Assembly (NCBI GenBank): GCA_002429115.1
Contig: DIYS01000145.1
Location: 1-9,975 of the forward strand
Length of the DNA: 9,975 nucleotides
Direction: 5' to 3'
Source: Saccharicrinis sp. UBA6048
Lineage (GTDB): Bacteria > Bacteroidota > Bacteroidia > Bacteroidales > Marinilabiliaceae
The position numbers and the translations under genes are program-made. The notes under the pieces were generated by a model. That model did not search any database. It saw only the letters and a list, made by a program, of their open reading frames with translations, and was not told the DNA's origin. Shown here piece by piece: positions 1 to 6,806 of the stretch; positions within the stretch are counted from its first letter, which is position 1, and each line of letters begins with the position of its first letter.

Positions 1-2
1 GG

Positions 3-47
3 TATAGACCGTTTTTTCCATATAATTATTTGAAAACTCATAAATAG
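3..47 (+). CDS. possible 3' end of an upstream gene (partial)
   Basis: One + frame is open from the window edge and ends with TAG four bases before the terminator at 51-80, encoding YRPFFPYNYLKTHK. A second frame (GGT ATA GAC...) also stays open, to TGA at 31-33, so the true reading frame is not certain. The terminator implies that some + strand gene ends here. The fragment is too short to assign a function. Confidence 0.25.
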   Translation, partial: YRPFFPYNYLKTHK

Positions 48-50
48 TTC

Positions 51-80
51 AAAGCTCAACTTTAATAGTTGGGCTTTTTT
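51..80 (+). terminator. rho-independent terminator
   Basis: AAGCTCAAC (52-60) pairs with GTTGGGCTT (68-76) around a 7-nt loop, with one G-U wobble. The stem is followed directly by a T run (75-80). It lies just after the candidate end of an upstream + gene and just before the promoter-like region of the gene at 118. Confidence 0.8.
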
Positions 81-99
81 AGTTTCTTTCCCATATTTG
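69..99 (+). promoter_or_regulatory. candidate Bacteroidota-type promoter for the gene at 118
   Basis: TTG at 69-71 lies 20 bases before CATATTTG at 92-99, which matches the Bacteroidota -7 consensus TAnnTTTG at all but the first base. Initiation would fall near 107, giving a short leader before the ATG at 118. The -33 element overlaps the upstream terminator stem. This is a consensus match by eye only. Confidence 0.4.
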
Positions 100-117
100 C
101 ATTTTTAAATCGAAGCA

Positions 118-735
118 ATGAAACTTAAGAAACTCATTCCTCAACTTGCAAGTGCGATTCAGAATAACAATTTGCATTTATCGCCAAAAACCATCCAGAC
201 ATTAAGCATTCCTAAAATTAAGTCTGGCGCCGACTTATTCTGTATTTCTCCGGAAAAGAGTGGCAAGTCAACGGCTATTGTTATTGGAGTCATCCAACAA
301 CTTAAGGAAGCATTTGAAGAGGCCCCGAGAGCAATTATTATTACTTCATCCAAAGAAGAAGCTTTTCAGCTTGAGGAGCAATTTGAGATACTAGGAAAGG
401 AAACTAACCTTAGAACCTTCGTTGCTTTTGACCAGGGAATTCTGCAGTATCAGAAAGATGAAATATACGATGGATTAGACATACTCATCTGCACTCCTAA
501 ACGACTTACTGAGCTATTAAACATTAACGGCGTGCCCTTAACACAAGTGAAAATACTTGCGGTGGACAACGCCGAAAAAGTTATTATCAGCTCCCATCAT
601 GCGATAATTTACCGTATAGCAGACGGGTTAAAAAAGCTTCAAAACATATTTTTTGCCACCAAATGGCATCGCAATTTTGATACGATTGAAGAGCGGATCA
701 TGAAGAATCCACTCATCTTAGAATCTGAGGATTAA
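118..735 (+). CDS. single-domain, degenerate DEAD-box helicase-like protein
   Basis: This 205-residue cytosolic protein resembles only the first RecA-like domain of DEAD-box RNA helicases. A Q-motif-like segment near residues 22-30 (SPKTIQTLS) is followed by a Walker A relative, SPEKSGKST (44-52), which keeps the GKS/T core. Next come a motif Ia-like stretch near 73-89, a TPKR equivalent of TPGR (126-129), DNAE (150-153) where DEAD is expected, and FAT (179-181) where SAT is expected. The catalytic Glu of motif II is Asn, so ATP hydrolysis is doubtful although nucleotide binding is possible. The second RecA domain is absent: the next 900 bp encode an opposite-strand protein, so no recent frameshift explains this. 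Normal DEAD-box proteins exceed 370 residues. From memory, similar single-domain proteins occur in other Bacteroidota, but a search is needed. The role is unknown; an RNA-binding or regulatory function is a guess. Confidence 0.8.
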   Translation: MKLKKLIPQLASAIQNNNLHLSPKTIQTLSIPKIKSGADLFCISPEKSGKSTAIVIGVIQQLKEAFEEAPRAIIITSSKEEAFQLEEQFEILGKETNLRTFVAFDQGILQYQKDEIYDGLDILICTPKRLTELLNINGVPLTQVKILAVDNAEKVIISSHHAIIYRIADGLKKLQNIFFATKWHRNFDTIEERIMKNPLILESED

Positions 736-1655
736 AAGGAAGAATACGTAATTTCACTATTAATCTTCATTGGCATTTCAACTGGTGCGGCTGATTGTGG
801 CATTTCAATTGCCACATTCCCATCCAGTTTTTGAGTCATTTTCACTTCCGTTGGCCAGCCTGTTTTAGCATCTACAGCTGCAATAACCTCCACATTTCCA
901 TTTAAATCAAAATGCTGAACCATACCTCCCTGCTTTATCGATTGACCTTCAGCAGTCTTCATTGTGCCAACGCCCGTAAGTTTTACCACATCGCTACCCA
1001 GGTTCTGAATGGTGTAATCAAATTTATTATTTATAACAACCGGCTGAGCCAACTTCGAATCACTCGACCACTTACTACCAACACGAACCTTTTCTTCAGG
1101 ATAGATGATAAATAAACTTCCAATAGCATATTTCATTTTCTCATCGCTAAATTGCCCTGATAGCGTTTGCTTCATCTGTTCGGCTTGTTGTGGATTATCA
1201 CTAAATGTCTGAGTGATTTTTTGCGAAATGGTTTCAAATCCTTTTACATCTTTCACAACGCCCCTATCATCAAATTTTACATCAAAAACATGCCCAACCA
1301 TCAGATCAAAAGCTTTATTAAGTGGATTGCTTGAATCTGCCTCAGGATTCTCGGAATCGTAAGCCATAGTCATCGTCATTGCCTCAAGCTTAAAGACCAT
1401 GGTTTTGAAAACTACTTCTGCATCATAGACATCACCATTTTTTCCTTTAATCGTGACTGTAATATCACCCCCAATGGTACTTTTAATATCCTGACTCATT
1501 CCCATAACGCTCTGCTCAATATTCTGAACAGCCATTTGCTTTAAGCCATAAACTTTTCCATTCTCAAGATTGTAACGCAGTGGCTTTTGAGCAAAAGCAC
1601 TCACCGTAAGCAACAGGCATGCAACAAGTAGTAAATTTTGAATTAATTTCTTCAT
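732..1655 (-). CDS. secreted DUF6263-like protein with signal peptide
   Basis: I start this at the ATG at 1655 (307 residues) rather than the in-frame ATG at 1676. The downstream start gives a clean signal peptide: MKK, a hydrophobic core LLLVACLLLTVSAF, and an AFAQ-like signal peptidase I site near residue 23. The upstream ATG would add seven polar residues and would sit only three bases from the best -7-like element. No lipobox is seen at the cleavage site. The mature protein is polar and beta-rich, with a Met-rich central part, and resembles DUF6263 proteins, which are common in Bacteroidota and lack a known function. It is probably periplasmic. A terminator lies upstream, so it is likely monocistronic. 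Its stop codon overlaps that of the convergent helicase-like gene by four bases. Confidence 0.8.
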   Translation of the reverse strand: MKKLIQNLLLVACLLLTVSAFAQKPLRYNLENGKVYGLKQMAVQNIEQSVMGMSQDIKSTIGGDITVTIKGKNGDVYDAEVVFKTMVFKLEAMTMTMAYDSENPEADSSNPLNKAFDLMVGHVFDVKFDDRGVVKDVKGFETISQKITQTFSDNPQQAEQMKQTLSGQFSDEKMKYAIGSLFIIYPEEKVRVGSKWSSDSKLAQPVVINNKFDYTIQNLGSDVVKLTGVGTMKTAEGQSIKQGGMVQHFDLNGNVEVIAAVDAKTGWPTEVKMTQKLDGNVAIEMPQSAAPVEMPMKINSEITYSSF

Positions 1656-1679
1656 ATCAATAGTTTGTTTTTTCATTTA

Positions 1680-1708
1680 CTAAACTAACAAAAAGCTTGT
1701 AGAACAAA
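1680..1708 (-). promoter_or_regulatory. weak candidate promoter for the DUF6263-like gene
   Basis: On the minus strand TTTG (1708-1705) is followed after 17 bases by TAGTTTAG (1687-1680), a 7-of-8 match to TAnnTTTG. The TTTG is part of the U tract of the upstream terminator. The spacing is slightly short for the Bacteroidota consensus. If real, transcription would begin near or inside the upstream ATG, which favours the start at 1655. Confidence 0.3.
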
Positions 1709-1735
1709 AAGGGCCACCGCAATGCGACAGCCCTC
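1706..1735 (-). terminator. rho-independent terminator after the S46 peptidase gene
   Basis: Read on the minus strand, GGGCTGTCGC (1733-1724) pairs with GCGGTGGCCC (1720-1711) across a 3-nt loop, forming ten pairs of which three are G-U wobbles. Five T residues follow (1710-1706). The wobbles become mismatches on the + strand, so the signal favours the minus direction. It begins 23 bases after the peptidase stop codon. Confidence 0.8.
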
Positions 1736-1757
1736 ATTATTATATTCTGAATCGTAT

Positions 1758-3911
1758 TTATTCCACGATGGTCATCTCATCCAACAAATATCCTGCACCG
1801 GCAAATTTGTCGATAATGAACAACACATAGCGCATGTCCAAAGAGATGTTTCGACACTGATCCGGGTTAAACATCAAATCACTCATCACCCCTTCCCAGG
1901 CACGGTCGAAATTAATACCAATCAAGTGTCCTTCCGCATTCAACACCGGGCTTCCTGAGTTACCACCAGTTGTGTGATTTGTGGCTATAAAGCAAACAGG
2001 CACCGTTCCTTCTACTTCGTATCGACCGTAATCTTTTGCTTCATACAATTCCTTTAACTTCTCAGGCACGCGATAATCGTAAATATCAGGATTGTCTTTT
2101 TCAATAATCCCCTCAAGTGTAGTAAAATGCTTGTAATACACAGCGTCACGAGGGTTATAACCTTTCACCTGACCATACGATACGCGCAAGGTAAAGTTTG
2201 CATCCGGATAGAATACACGATCATCTTCAAATTTCATTTGCGCAGCCATATACTGCCTGTTCAACTTATTCAGCTTTTGCTTGTTAAGTTCAGGATATAT
2301 TACTTCGTTGTACACTTTATTGAAGCTGGCATTCAAGATATAGGCCGGATCCTTTTCAAGTTTTTTAATCGACTTGGCATTAAATGCATTTACAAACTCA
2401 ACAACCGATTCCTTAGTATCGAATATTGATTTTGCAAAAAGCATATCTACATACTTATCGACGTCTCCTTTATATTTACCATTGATGACACCGTAAACTT
2501 CAGGCTGAAACTCAGCATCAATATTTGCGGCGTACATACCAAGCAGTTTAGCTGTTAACTCCTTATCCAAGGGCTTATAATAATCTTTAAAGAAAAGATC
2601 AACCTTCTTCAATAATTGCTCCTTAAGTTTACCTACCGCTTGCTCATCAACCTTCTCAGCCTTATAGATGGCTTTCAACACGTCCATTTTATTGGCTAAA
2701 GAAGCAATCTCCATTCCATTTGAAGGAATCATTTCACGATAGTACCCATAAGCCAAACGGTAGTTTGAATACTCATCATATACCTTTTTGTATTGAGCCA
2801 ACACATTAGAATATTCTTTAGCATTGGCATCTGACCAAGCCTGAAAGTTCTTTTCGTAGGTACGTTTTTTATTAATGGCATCCAGAATTTCAAGACCACG
2901 ATTCTCACCAATCCATCGCTTCCAGCTATTTGAGATGCGTGCATTTTTAGCAGCGTACTGAATACGTACAGCAGGATCAGCCTCCTGATAACGGTTCATA
3001 ATATCCAATTTCTCAGTGCGAACATCAATCAACTTAGGATTAATTGTTTCAGTCAGCATTTCAAGGTGATACGAAGGCACATATTGATAGGTACTTCCCG
3101 GATATCCGAATACCATTGTAAAATCACCTTCTTCAACACCTTTCATTGAAACAGAAAAATGCTTGGCTGGCTTATAAGGCACATTATCCTTTGAATATTT
3201 AGCCGGCTTATTGTCTTTATCCGCATAAATACGAAACATTGAGAAGTCAGCCGTATGGCGCGGCCACATCCAGTTGTCGGTATCTCCACCAAACTTACCC
3301 ATAGCCGAAGGAGGTGCTCCTACCAATCGAACATCTTTAAATATCTCGTTGATAAATAAGAAATACTGATTGCCATTGAAAAACGGCTTCAACACAGCTG
3401 TATAGTGCGTATCTTTTACTGCTTCCGCTTTGATAGCAGCTATGTTCTCCTTGATTTTTTTCTCCCTGTCAACAGATTTCATATCATCAGACACACCTTC
3501 AAGCACACGGTCAGTAACATCTTCCATGCGCTTCAGGAAAGTCACAGTCAAATCAGGATTGACCAATTCTTCTTCCGGCGACATGGCCCAGAAACCATTT
3601 GTCAGATAATCATTTTCAACCGAACTATGGTATTGAATCTCGCCATAGCCGCAATGGTGATTCGTTACGAGTAAACCTTTGTCAGAAATAAGTTCGCCTG
3701 TACATCCACGACCGAATATAACAACTGCATCTTTTAAGCAGGCTTGATTAACACTATAAACATCTTCGGCCGATAGTTTAAAGCCCATTTCCTGCATTTG
3801 CTCAATGTTGTATTTTTCCAACAACATCGGAATCCACATTCCTTCATCAGCTTTCAGCATTCCATTTAATGAAATGCTAATCGCTAACAACAGTATTATC
3901 CTTTTTACCAT
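1758..3911 (-). CDS. S46 family dipeptidyl-peptidase, DPP11-type
   Basis: This 717-residue serine exopeptidase would remove dipeptides from peptide N-termini in the periplasm. An N-terminal signal peptide (MVKR plus a hydrophobic stretch, likely cleavage after Ala21) precedes the family hallmark DEGMWIPMLL. The chymotrypsin-like triad is visible as TNHHCGYG (His85), WPRHTADF (Asp222) and GGNSGSP (Ser652). Arg670, 18 residues after the catalytic Ser in INFDR, matches the Arg that gives Porphyromonas gingivalis DPP11 its preference for Asp/Glu at P1, whereas DPP7 has Gly there. The length equals that of characterised S46 enzymes (about 710-720). No C-terminal secretion domain is seen. The gene starts 18 bp after maf on the same strand and is probably cotranscribed with it. 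A terminator follows the stop. Confidence 0.95.
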   Translation of the reverse strand: MVKRIILLLAISISLNGMLKADEGMWIPMLLEKYNIEQMQEMGFKLSAEDVYSVNQACLKDAVVIFGRGCTGELISDKGLLVTNHHCGYGEIQYHSSVENDYLTNGFWAMSPEEELVNPDLTVTFLKRMEDVTDRVLEGVSDDMKSVDREKKIKENIAAIKAEAVKDTHYTAVLKPFFNGNQYFLFINEIFKDVRLVGAPPSAMGKFGGDTDNWMWPRHTADFSMFRIYADKDNKPAKYSKDNVPYKPAKHFSVSMKGVEEGDFTMVFGYPGSTYQYVPSYHLEMLTETINPKLIDVRTEKLDIMNRYQEADPAVRIQYAAKNARISNSWKRWIGENRGLEILDAINKKRTYEKNFQAWSDANAKEYSNVLAQYKKVYDEYSNYRLAYGYYREMIPSNGMEIASLANKMDVLKAIYKAEKVDEQAVGKLKEQLLKKVDLFFKDYYKPLDKELTAKLLGMYAANIDAEFQPEVYGVINGKYKGDVDKYVDMLFAKSIFDTKESVVEFVNAFNAKSIKKLEKDPAYILNASFNKVYNEVIYPELNKQKLNKLNRQYMAAQMKFEDDRVFYPDANFTLRVSYGQVKGYNPRDAVYYKHFTTLEGIIEKDNPDIYDYRVPEKLKELYEAKDYGRYEVEGTVPVCFIATNHTTGGNSGSPVLNAEGHLIGINFDRAWEGVMSDLMFNPDQCRNISLDMRYVLFIIDKFAGAGYLLDEMTIVE

Positions 3912-3929
3912 TATTGTGATTATTAATTA

Positions 3930-4502
3930 TTAGAAATTTTTCAATTCTTCGTAAAGCTTCTGAACAGGCAATCCTACAACATTGAAATACGAGCCTTCGA
4001 TTCGCTCTATTCCAACCATACCTATCCATTCCTGAATTCCATATGCTCCAGCCTTGTCAAAAGGCGCATACTCATTGATATAAAATTCGATTTCCTCGTT
4101 TAACAACCCTTTGAAAAACACATTTGTTGAAACAGAAAAAATGCTTTGTTTATCCTTCGCTGTTAAAGCAACACCTGTAATTACCTGATGTGCTTTACCC
4201 GATAATAATTTCAGCATACGAATGGCATCATCCCTGTCTTTGGGCTTACCAAGCACCTCCCCTTCACAACTAACAATAGTATCGGCTGTGATCACAACTT
4301 CATTATCACCAATTCCATCATTTAAAAATGGTTGAGCCTTTTGTTGAGCGAGATATTCCGGAATATCGGTAAGCAGCATATCAGAAGGGTAGACCTCTTC
4401 ACCACTATCTTTAACCTGCACCTTAAATGGCAGCCTTAATTGTGCCAGTAAGTCCTTTCTGCGAGGCGATTGAGAAGCTAAGATTAATTCGTATCGGATC
4501 AT
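3930..4502 (-). CDS. maf: Maf-like nucleotide pyrophosphatase (dTTP/UTP type)
   Basis: This 190-residue cytosolic enzyme of the Maf/YhdE family hydrolyses nucleoside triphosphates, including modified pyrimidines, to monophosphate and pyrophosphate. The diagnostic motifs are ordered and intact: ASQSPRRKDLL (9-19), TADTIV with catalytic Asp74, LGKPKD (84-89), GKAHQVITGV, FDKAGAYGIQE ending near 158, and GSYFNVVGLP near the C-terminus. The GIQE segment with Gln157 is characteristic of the dTTP/UTP (YhdE) subgroup rather than YceF. The length is typical. It has its own strong -7 element 41-48 bp upstream and probably leads a two-gene unit with the S46 peptidase 18 bp downstream. A metabolic link between the two is not evident. 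Confidence 0.93.
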   Translation of the reverse strand: MIRYELILASQSPRRKDLLAQLRLPFKVQVKDSGEEVYPSDMLLTDIPEYLAQQKAQPFLNDGIGDNEVVITADTIVSCEGEVLGKPKDRDDAIRMLKLLSGKAHQVITGVALTAKDKQSIFSVSTNVFFKGLLNEEIEFYINEYAPFDKAGAYGIQEWIGMVGIERIEGSYFNVVGLPVQKLYEELKNF

Positions 4503-4542
4503 TCAATAATTCGAATTTATTAACGATTAATTAATAGACCGA

Positions 4543-4550
4543 CAAATATA
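4543..4550 (-). promoter_or_regulatory. -7 promoter element for maf
   Basis: The minus strand reads TATATTTG, a perfect match to the Bacteroidota -7 consensus TAnnTTTG. It lies 41 bases upstream of the maf ATG, leaving a leader of roughly 35 nt. No clear TTTG -33 element is present 19-21 bases further upstream. Confidence 0.55.
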
Positions 4551-4576
4551 AGTAATATGCGACTGAAGAAGGGAAT

Positions 4577-4590
4577 TTAAGCATGCTTAA
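4577..4590. promoter_or_regulatory. 14-bp perfect palindrome upstream of maf
   Basis: TTAAGCATGCTTAA is a perfect inverted repeat with no loop. It is 12 bases past the prenyltransferase stop codon and 26 bases upstream of the maf -7 element, next to the expected -33 region. The absent loop and U tract argue against a terminator. A dimeric regulator site is possible but unproven. Confidence 0.35.
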
Positions 4591-4601
4591 TCGCTTGTGC
4601 T

Positions 4602-5543
4602 TTAAAACATCTGCCCGACAAACAAAATAAACAAAACACCCATCAGAATTATGAGCTTATTAACCTGACTTATTAACCTGTAATCCTGAGATTTCTTAGC
4701 CACTATCAGCTTAACTATCAGAAATAAATGTGGTATTGTCAGTGCAACCACCAAATAAGGCAGCACATAGGGAATCACCCGAAAATCATCCACAAAGAAG
4801 TACAGCATCCACATAGCAAGTACACTTAATCCTTCCAGAACCAACACAAATACCTTAGTAAGGTCAATACCCAAAGCGATTGGAAGTGTTTTACACCCCA
4901 CCGCTTTATCGCCTTTTATGTCTTCGGCATCTTTGATTATCTCACGAATAAAATTGGTAAGAAAGGCAAAAATGGCAAAGCCCGTTGTCCAGAACCAGGC
5001 AACTTTACATGCTTCCGTTTGCAATACAGCGACACCATACACCTTTGAAAGCATTGCAAATTCTACCGATACCACCAGAAGCACAACTATGCCCGTTAAA
5101 AATGATATAACGAGATTACCAATCACAATGTGACGCTTAAATGTTGTGCTGTAGTACCATAGTATAATTGGCACCGCTATATACATTAATGCATACACCT
5201 CTTTTCGGGCAACATAGGCAATAAAAAGCCCCATCATGATGCCAATAAACGTCAACAGCACATGCCAGAACAGGGCTGTTCGACGTCTGATATGTCGCCC
5301 TACCAAAACCTTATCCGGCTTATTGATCCGGTCGATTCGTATATCAAAATAATCGTTGATGATATAACCTGAAGCCGCCAGTAAAACGGTAGAAATAACA
5401 ACTAATGCAAATCGAAAATCAGACAATACCGGCTTTAAGCGATGATGCTGCAAAATAGGTAGGATCAGTCCATACCTCAAGGCCAGCTGCATACCGGCAA
5501 TCATTACCAGATTTGTAATTCGTATTAGTCGTAAAAATTTCAT
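4602..5543 (-). CDS. UbiA-family prenyltransferase, geranylgeranylglycerol-phosphate geranylgeranyltransferase-like
   Basis: This 313-residue integral inner-membrane protein belongs to the UbiA superfamily, which moves an isoprenyl chain from a diphosphate donor to an acceptor using Mg2+. Two Asp-rich motifs are intact: NDYFDIRIDRINKP (63-76) and the DxxxxxxD-type REIIKDAEDIKGD (200-212). Hydrophobic segments fill most of the rest, consistent with eight or nine helices. Bacteroidota homologues are usually annotated as DGGGP-synthase-like; the real acceptor (prenylglyceryl phosphate, quinone precursor or other) cannot be read from the sequence. The start lies 6 bp after the kdsC stop, so the two are very likely cotranscribed. 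The 99-bp gap to maf holds a palindrome and a promoter, so the transcription unit may end here. Confidence 0.88.
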   Translation of the reverse strand: MKFLRLIRITNLVMIAGMQLALRYGLILPILQHHRLKPVLSDFRFALVVISTVLLAASGYIINDYFDIRIDRINKPDKVLVGRHIRRRTALFWHVLLTFIGIMMGLFIAYVARKEVYALMYIAVPIILWYYSTTFKRHIVIGNLVISFLTGIVVLLVVSVEFAMLSKVYGVAVLQTEACKVAWFWTTGFAIFAFLTNFIREIIKDAEDIKGDKAVGCKTLPIALGIDLTKVFVLVLEGLSVLAMWMLYFFVDDFRVIPYVLPYLVVALTIPHLFLIVKLIVAKKSQDYRLISQVNKLIILMGVLFILFVGQMF

Positions 5544-5549
5544 AGACTA

Positions 5550-6065
5550 TTACCAAATGTAATCCAATGCCCACTTACCATGCGCACGAAGCACTTGCTC
5601 CATTACATCACGCACAGCTCCATCCCCTCCTTTTCGATCGGATATATATTTACACAATGATTTAATTTCTTCTACAGCATCAGCCGGACAAACAGGTATG
5701 CCTACACGCTTCATCACCGGATAGTCAGGCAAATCATCGCCCATATACATCACCTCATCGGCTTTAATACCGGCCTGCTCAGCCCACTTTTCAAAGCAAG
5801 GCCATTTATCAGACACGCCTAAAAACACATCTTTCAACCCAAGACCTTCATAGCGCTTACGCACAGCCTCGGTATTACCACCAGAAATAATTGCAACAGG
5901 GTACCCTAACTTAACGGCCAGCTGTAATGCAAATCCATCTTTAATATTTGCCGTTCTCATTGGTTCGCCACTTGGGTGCATCGGAATTCTTTCCAACGAT
6001 AACACACCATCTACATCGAAGACAAAAGCCTTCACACGCATCAAATCTTCTTTAAAGTTGCTCAT
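5550..6065 (-). CDS. kdsC: 3-deoxy-D-manno-octulosonate 8-phosphate phosphatase (KdsC-type HAD)
   Basis: This 171-residue cytosolic HAD phosphatase of the C0 (capless) KdsC/YrbI type releases Kdo from Kdo-8-phosphate for LPS inner core synthesis. Motif I is FDVDGVL (16-22; nucleophile Asp17, acid/base Asp19), motif II IISGGN (Ser61), motif III Lys87 in VSDKW, and motif IV MGDDLPD (108-114). The C-terminal GGDGAVRDV is the segment typical of KdsC. The length matches the family. The substrate could be another sugar phosphate, but the GG.GAVR tail supports Kdo-8-P. It leads an operon with the UbiA prenyltransferase. Upstream is the long AT-rich gap; the nearest -7-like element is TATCTTCG (6093-6086, minus), without a well-spaced -33. 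Confidence 0.9.
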   Translation of the reverse strand: MSNFKEDLMRVKAFVFDVDGVLSLERIPMHPSGEPMRTANIKDGFALQLAVKLGYPVAIISGGNTEAVRKRYEGLGLKDVFLGVSDKWPCFEKWAEQAGIKADEVMYMGDDLPDYPVMKRVGIPVCPADAVEEIKSLCKYISDRKGGDGAVRDVMEQVLRAHGKWALDYIW

Positions 6066-6095
6066 CTTTCTGTTTACTTTTAGTGCGAAGATAAG

Positions 6096-6133
6096 AAAAA
6101 GGCCTTTGATCTTTTCGACAAAGGGCCATTTTT
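6096..6133. terminator. bidirectional terminator-like hairpin upstream of kdsC
   Basis: GGCCTTTG (6101-6108) pairs with CAAAGGGCC (6119-6127) with a single G bulge. T5 follows on the + strand (6129-6133) and T5 on the minus strand (complement of 6096-6100). It would work in both directions, yet no annotated gene ends here: kdsC starts 31 bases away on the minus strand. It may stop an unannotated transcript from the gap, or act as an attenuator for kdsC. Confidence 0.65.
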
Positions 6134-6220
6134 ACAGGGTGAATGCATTTAAATTATAAATATACCACCCGCCTGCTAATGCCTTTAACTTATTAAATCC
6201 ATCATTTATGATTTTGAATA

Positions 6221-6237
6221 TTGGGACGTTGTCCCAA
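6221..6237. repeat. perfect inverted repeat (7-bp stem)
   Basis: TTGGGAC-GTT-GTCCCAA forms a perfect 7-bp hairpin with a 3-nt loop. No U tract follows on either strand, so it is not an ordinary terminator. It is the most GC-rich spot in this part of the gap. Confidence 0.65.
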
Positions 6238-6257
6238 ACCCTACTTTAGCTGAAATA

Positions 6258-6280
6258 ATTAAGAATACTCAATTCTTAAT
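6258..6280. repeat. perfect inverted repeat (9-bp stem)
   Basis: ATTAAGAAT-ACTCA-ATTCTTAAT is a perfect 9-bp inverted repeat, 20 bases after the preceding hairpin. It is AT-rich, so some chance occurrence in such DNA is expected. The pairing of two hairpins is what makes it notable. Confidence 0.5.
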
Positions 6281-6588
6281 AATTCCGATGTCATTGCCAC
6301 AAAAAGGTAAGCAAATAAGTTATCGGGGAGTTTTCGTCAAAATATAAACTGTCTCATTTTTCTCTTAAATAGCACACAAACAAAGTAAAACGCTCAGAAT
6401 TATTTACAAATACAGGACTACTCACAGATATGTGTATATCTAATTTATGATATTCTGTACCTATTTTATAGATACATTTCGCTAATTTATATTTTCATTT
6501 ATCTATTTTATATTTATATATTTCTATCGGATATTATTATCATTCTATTTATATTTTTACTTCTTCTATTTTGTATTTGTAATACTAC

Positions 6589-6651
6589 ATTATATAATTA
6601 GATACATCCATTTATATTATAGTTTCAAATAATACATAAATTATATAATTA
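6589..6651. repeat. 12-bp direct repeat in the AT-rich core
   Basis: ATTATATAATTA occurs at 6589-6600 and 6640-6651, each followed by a GATACAT- or GTATCA-like sequence. Each copy contains the palindrome TATATA. In DNA this AT-rich such a match is only weakly significant. Confidence 0.4.
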
Positions 6652-6806
6652 AGTATCAGACTTGTCTATTAATACTTTATTTTATTAGCTACTAATTAAT
6701 TAACTAAATTCAGTTATAGTAATTGACTATCACAAAATATCATTCTAACACTGGAAATAATAAAATAAGCAGCATTTTATCAATTTTAAATAAATTCGAT
6801 TGCCTG

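Larger units (their letters stand above)
6134..6806. other. AT-rich gene-free stretch
   Basis: No credible coding sequence is visible on either strand. Stops are frequent and the longest ATG-initiated frames are under about 20 codons in the parts I read. From 6481 to 6720 GC is about 16% by manual count, against roughly 40% in the flanking genes. The tract is rich in degenerate TCTATTT and TATATAATTA motifs. Two hairpins (6221-6237 and 6258-6280) lie at its left end. It could be decayed DNA, a silenced insert, or a region with a structural role. Confidence 0.7.

Noticed and set aside
1656..1676. Upstream ATG start for the DUF6263-like gene
   Set aside because: It places seven polar residues ahead of a standard MKK signal peptide, and the best -7-like element is too close for the ATG to be within the transcript.
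736..1676. Missing C-terminal helicase domain hidden after a frameshift in the first gene
   Set aside because: This region is fully occupied by an opposite-strand gene with a signal peptide, and the antisense open frames there show no helicase motifs IV-VI.
6300..6760. Replication origin based on the AT-rich tract
   Set aside because: No cluster of DnaA boxes (TTATNCACA) was seen, only weak near-matches such as TTATTTACA, and no dnaA/dnaN or similar neighbours are present.
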